A stretch of 64,000 bases of DNA. Source: Sphingomonas psychrolutea. Lineage in GTDB: Bacteria > Pseudomonadota > Alphaproteobacteria > Sphingomonadales > Sphingomonadaceae. Position 1 is the first letter of the stretch, and each line of letters begins with the position of its first letter. Below are positions 61,491 to 64,000 of the stretch, one piece after another. The stretch covers positions 248,001 to 312,000 of the forward strand of contig NZ_BMDW01000001.1 in the NCBI RefSeq assembly GCF_014636175.1. The letters are read 5' to 3'. The notes under the pieces were generated by a model, which worked only from the letters and a program-made list of their open reading frames with translations, had not been told where the DNA came from and did no database searches. Made by a program: the position numbers and the translations under genes.

Positions 61491-63107
61491 ATGCGTCGTT
61501 TCCTGCTTCTCGCCACCGCTGCTGCCGTCACGCTCGGGGCAACGCCGCTTGCCGCACAGTCGGTCGACCGTACGCAGACCGCGCGGATCATCGACGAAGG
61601 CACGACGCACAGCGAAGTGATGCTGACCGCGCAGCATCTCGCCGACACGATCGGCCCGCGCATGACCAATTCGCCCGCGATGCGGCTGGCCGAGGCATGG
61701 ACGCAGGCCAAGTTCGCCGAATGGGACCTGCGCGCGGTGCACAAAGAGGCGTTCGATTTCGGACGTGGCTGGTCCATCGTCTCCTCGAACGTGCGGATGG
61801 TATCGCCACGCCCGGTGCAGCTGACCGCGATCCCGATTGCCTGGACGCCGGGTACCAACGGCACGATCTCGGCACCCGTCATCGTCGCGCCGATCAAGCG
61901 TGCGCGCGATTTCGACACATGGCGCGGCAAGCTGTCGGGCAAGATCGTGATGGTCACGCTGCCCGACACCGGTTCAGAACCGAGCGAGGCCGCGTTTAAA
62001 CGCTATAGCGGCGAGGAGCTCGCCAAGCTCGATCAATATCAGCAGCCGACCTACGACCCCGACGCCGCCGACCGGCGGATGAAGCGGCTCGATTTCGCCA
62101 AGAAGCTCGACGCCTTCCTGAAAGCCGAGGGCGCGGTGGCGATGGCGACGATGGCGTATCGCGACGGCAAATTGGTCAGCGGCGAGGGCTATACTTTCGG
62201 CGTCGGCGATACGCCCGCTTTGCCCGGCGTGCAGATCGCAGCGGAGGATTACCGCCGTCTGGCGCGACTCGCCAAGATCGGTCCGGCCCCAACGGTCGAG
62301 ATCAGCAGCGATGTGCGCTTCGACGATAGCGACCGCAACGCGTACAACATCATCGCCGAAATCCCCGGTAGCGACCCCAAGGCCGGATACGTCATGGCCG
62401 GCGCGCATCTCGATTCGTGGGTGGCAGGCGACGGTGCCGCCGACAATGGCGCAGGCTCGGCGATGGTGATGGAAGCCGCACGGATCATCGCCAAGACCGG
62501 CATCCGCCCCAAGCGGACGATTCGCTTCGCTTTGTGGGCGGGCGAGGAACAGGGGCTGCTCGGTTCGCTCTCCTATGTCGAAAGCCACCTCGCGACGCGC
62601 GGCAGCCCGAGCGACCCCAAGCTGACTGGGCTCGCTTTGTACCAGGGCTGGTCGAACCGCTGGCCGATCACGCCCAAGCCCGGTTGGGGGGATCTCGCGG
62701 CCTATTTCAACCTCGACAATGGATCGGGCAAGGTGCGCGGCATCTATGTCGAGAACAATTCAGCCGTCGTGCCGATCTTCCGCGAATGGCTCAGCCCCTT
62801 CGCATCGATGGGGGCGAAGGACGTGGCGATCCGCAAAACCGGCGGCACCGATCATGTCTTCCTGCAAGCGGTCGGCGTGCCAGGGTTCCAGTTCATTCAG
62901 GACCCACTCGATTATGACAGCCGGGTCCACCATTCGGGAATCGACACGTTCGATCATTTGAAGGGCAATGACATGCGCCAGGCGTCGATCATTCTCGCAT
63001 CGTTTCTGGTCAATGCGGCCAATGCCGACAAGGCCCTGCCCCGCCCACCTTTGCCTACCAAGCCGGTTACCACCGACCCCTTCGCGTATTCGGATGAGGA
63101 AGAATAA
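61491..63107 (+). CDS. Secreted M28-family metallopeptidase
   Basis: 538 residues from ATG 61491. A signal peptide ends near 'GATPLAAQ'. The two-zinc M28 site shows 'GAHLDSWVAGDGAADNGAGSA' (His, and Asp bridging), 'WAGEEQGLLGSLSYVE' (catalytic Glu pair), 'FNLDNGSGK' and the last histidine in 'SRVHHSGIDTFDH'. A PA-domain-like insert lies between residues ~130 and 260. These are aminopeptidase-type enzymes; here likely periplasmic or outer-surface peptide breakdown. Stop overlaps the rlmB start by 1 bp. Confidence 0.92.
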   Translation: MRRFLLLATAAAVTLGATPLAAQSVDRTQTARIIDEGTTHSEVMLTAQHLADTIGPRMTNSPAMRLAEAWTQAKFAEWDLRAVHKEAFDFGRGWSIVSSNVRMVSPRPVQLTAIPIAWTPGTNGTISAPVIVAPIKRARDFDTWRGKLSGKIVMVTLPDTGSEPSEAAFKRYSGEELAKLDQYQQPTYDPDAADRRMKRLDFAKKLDAFLKAEGAVAMATMAYRDGKLVSGEGYTFGVGDTPALPGVQIAAEDYRRLARLAKIGPAPTVEISSDVRFDDSDRNAYNIIAEIPGSDPKAGYVMAGAHLDSWVAGDGAADNGAGSAMVMEAARIIAKTGIRPKRTIRFALWAGEEQGLLGSLSYVESHLATRGSPSDPKLTGLALYQGWSNRWPITPKPGWGDLAAYFNLDNGSGKVRGIYVENNSAVVPIFREWLSPFASMGAKDVAIRKTGGTDHVFLQAVGVPGFQFIQDPLDYDSRVHHSGIDTFDHLKGNDMRQASIILASFLVNAANADKALPRPPLPTKPVTTDPFAYSDEEE

Positions 63108-63850
63108 TGGCACGTCGCGGACATCGCCCGTCACAGGCACCAGCCGGTCGCCCCCGCTTTTGGGGACGGCATGCGGTTACCGCCGCGCTTGCCAATCCGG
63201 AGCGCGTGGTGCGCAAGATGTGGGTCACGCGGGAAGCGGCGGCGAGCCTCGACATCCCGCCGCTGATCCCGATCGTCTATGCCGAGGTGCAGGATCTCGC
63301 GCGGCTGGTGCCGGGGGATGCGCCGCATCAGGGGCTGGTGGCCGAGGTCGATCCGCTTGAGGACATCTGGCTCGCCGACCTGTTGCAACAGGGGGAAGGC
63401 GATCAGCGTCCGTTGCTGATCCTCGACGGCGTGACCGATCCGCACAATGTCGGCGCGATCCTGCGCTCGGCAGCGGCGTTCGATGCGCTCGGCATCGTCA
63501 CGCCCGACCGCAACGCGCCGCCCGAATCGGGCGTTATCGCGCGCGCCGCATCGGGCGCGCTGGAACTGGTGCCGTGGGTGCGCGTCGTCAATCTGGCGCG
63601 CGCGCTGGAAGAAATCGCCGAGGCCGGATTCTGGCGCGTCGGGCTGACCGGCGAGGCGAACCAGACGCTGGTCAAGGCAATGGGGACGCAGCGCATCGCG
63701 CTCGTGCTCGGTGCCGAGGGCGAAGGCATGCGGCAGAACACCGCATCGCATTGCGACGAATTGGCGAAGCTGCCGATCTCGCACCGGATCGAGAGCCTGA
63801 ACGTGTCGAACGCCGCAGCGATTGCGCTTTATGCGGTGGCGTCTCGTTAG
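63107..63850 (+). CDS. rlmB: 23S rRNA (guanosine-2'-O)-methyltransferase
   Basis: 247 residues, SPOUT (TrmH-like) family. A short basic N-terminus leads into 'RFWGRHAVTAALANPERVV', the RNA-binding part, then the knotted SAM domain: motif 1 'DGVTDPHNVGAILRSAAAF', motif 2 'IALVLGAEGEGMRQNT', motif 3 'LPISHRIESLNVSNAAAIALY'. RlmB methylates G2251 in 23S rRNA. It starts on the last base of the M28 peptidase stop. Confidence 0.94.
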   Translation: MARRGHRPSQAPAGRPRFWGRHAVTAALANPERVVRKMWVTREAAASLDIPPLIPIVYAEVQDLARLVPGDAPHQGLVAEVDPLEDIWLADLLQQGEGDQRPLLILDGVTDPHNVGAILRSAAAFDALGIVTPDRNAPPESGVIARAASGALELVPWVRVVNLARALEEIAEAGFWRVGLTGEANQTLVKAMGTQRIALVLGAEGEGMRQNTASHCDELAKLPISHRIESLNVSNAAAIALYAVASR

Positions 63851-63882
63851 AGAAGAACCGGGCGCTGAACGGGGGATTGGAC

Positions 63883-64000
63883 ATGGCGGCACGTCTCGCA
63901 AAAGCATTGCTCGCGCTGCTGCTGCCGTTCGTGCTGGCGAGTTGCGTGCTGACGCCGGGCAAATTCGTCTCGACGCTCCGCATCGATGCCGACCGGCGCT
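63883..64000 (+). CDS. Predicted lipoprotein (5' end only)
   Basis: Only the first 39 codons are in the window. ATG 63883 with gggggattgg upstream. The signal 'LAKALLALLLPFVLASCVLTPG' has a lipobox LASC (Cys21), and the mature start 'CVLTPGKFVSTLRIDAD' is the kind seen in secreted sphingomonad proteins of unknown function. The rest runs off the right edge. Confidence 0.8.
   Translation, partial: MAARLAKALLALLLPFVLASCVLTPGKFVSTLRIDADRR

Overview
The window is a 64 kb piece of a high-GC alphaproteobacterial chromosome, most likely Sphingomonas or a close relative in Sphingomonadaceae. Supporting signs are a penicillin-binding protein 1A tail next to prfB, the order sspB-hisB-hisH-hisA-hisF-hisE-HIT, an ATP12-type F1 assembly chaperone, an alphaproteobacterial SspB, TonB-dependent receptors, and many long intergenic palindromes. 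No transposase, integrase, phage module or CRISPR array was seen, so this reads as core chromosome with a few accessory patches.

Layout. 0-6.3 kb: PBP1A tail, prfB, a lipobox-bearing methyltransferase-like protein, a short RadC-domain protein, thyA-folA, an M19 dipeptidase and ribF. 6.35-7.07 kb has no convincing gene, but its minus strand looks like a structured RNA ending in a terminator. 7-9.8 kb: two glycine-zipper envelope proteins, an OsmC protein and small envelope proteins. 9.8-15.8 kb: crcB, an RluC/D pseudouridine synthase, a PaiB-like protein, a HAD phosphatase and ATP12, converging on gmk, then fumC. 16-21.5 kb: sspB and the his cluster, each gap of which holds a different palindromic repeat. 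21.5-31.2 kb: amino-acid permease, adenosine kinase, EI24 protein, queG with a palindrome inside its coding sequence, an ABC exporter pair, a CYP153-like P450 and a multispanning membrane protein. 31.2-38.7 kb: MsrB, CHAP protein, an SDR/MFS pair divergent from an acyl-CoA dehydrogenase/SDR pair, and a retropepsin-like protease. 38.7-42.1 kb: a GH130 enzyme and a two-component pair whose kinase begins with a plant-ETR1-like ethylene-binding domain. 42.2-52.5 kb: malic enzyme, HxlR regulator, mutS, GNAT, a KirBac channel, glnD and a VOC protein. 52.8-60.1 kb: two tandem TonB-dependent receptor paralogues, each with a canonical EF-hand loop, then a chemoreceptor. 60.1-64 kb: DUF2332, tRNA-Tyr, an M28 peptidase, rlmB and the start of a lipoprotein.

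Genes that work together: thyA and folA overlap by 4 bp and couple dTMP synthesis to folate recycling. hisB/H/A/F/E supply the middle steps of histidine synthesis, with hisG, D and C elsewhere. The natA/natB-like genes form one transporter. The ethylene-receptor-like kinase and its receiver are joined by a one-base stop/start overlap. The main points for follow-up are the ethylene-binding kinase, the in-frame palindrome in queG, the candidate RNA near 6.4-6.8 kb, and the EF-hand receptors.
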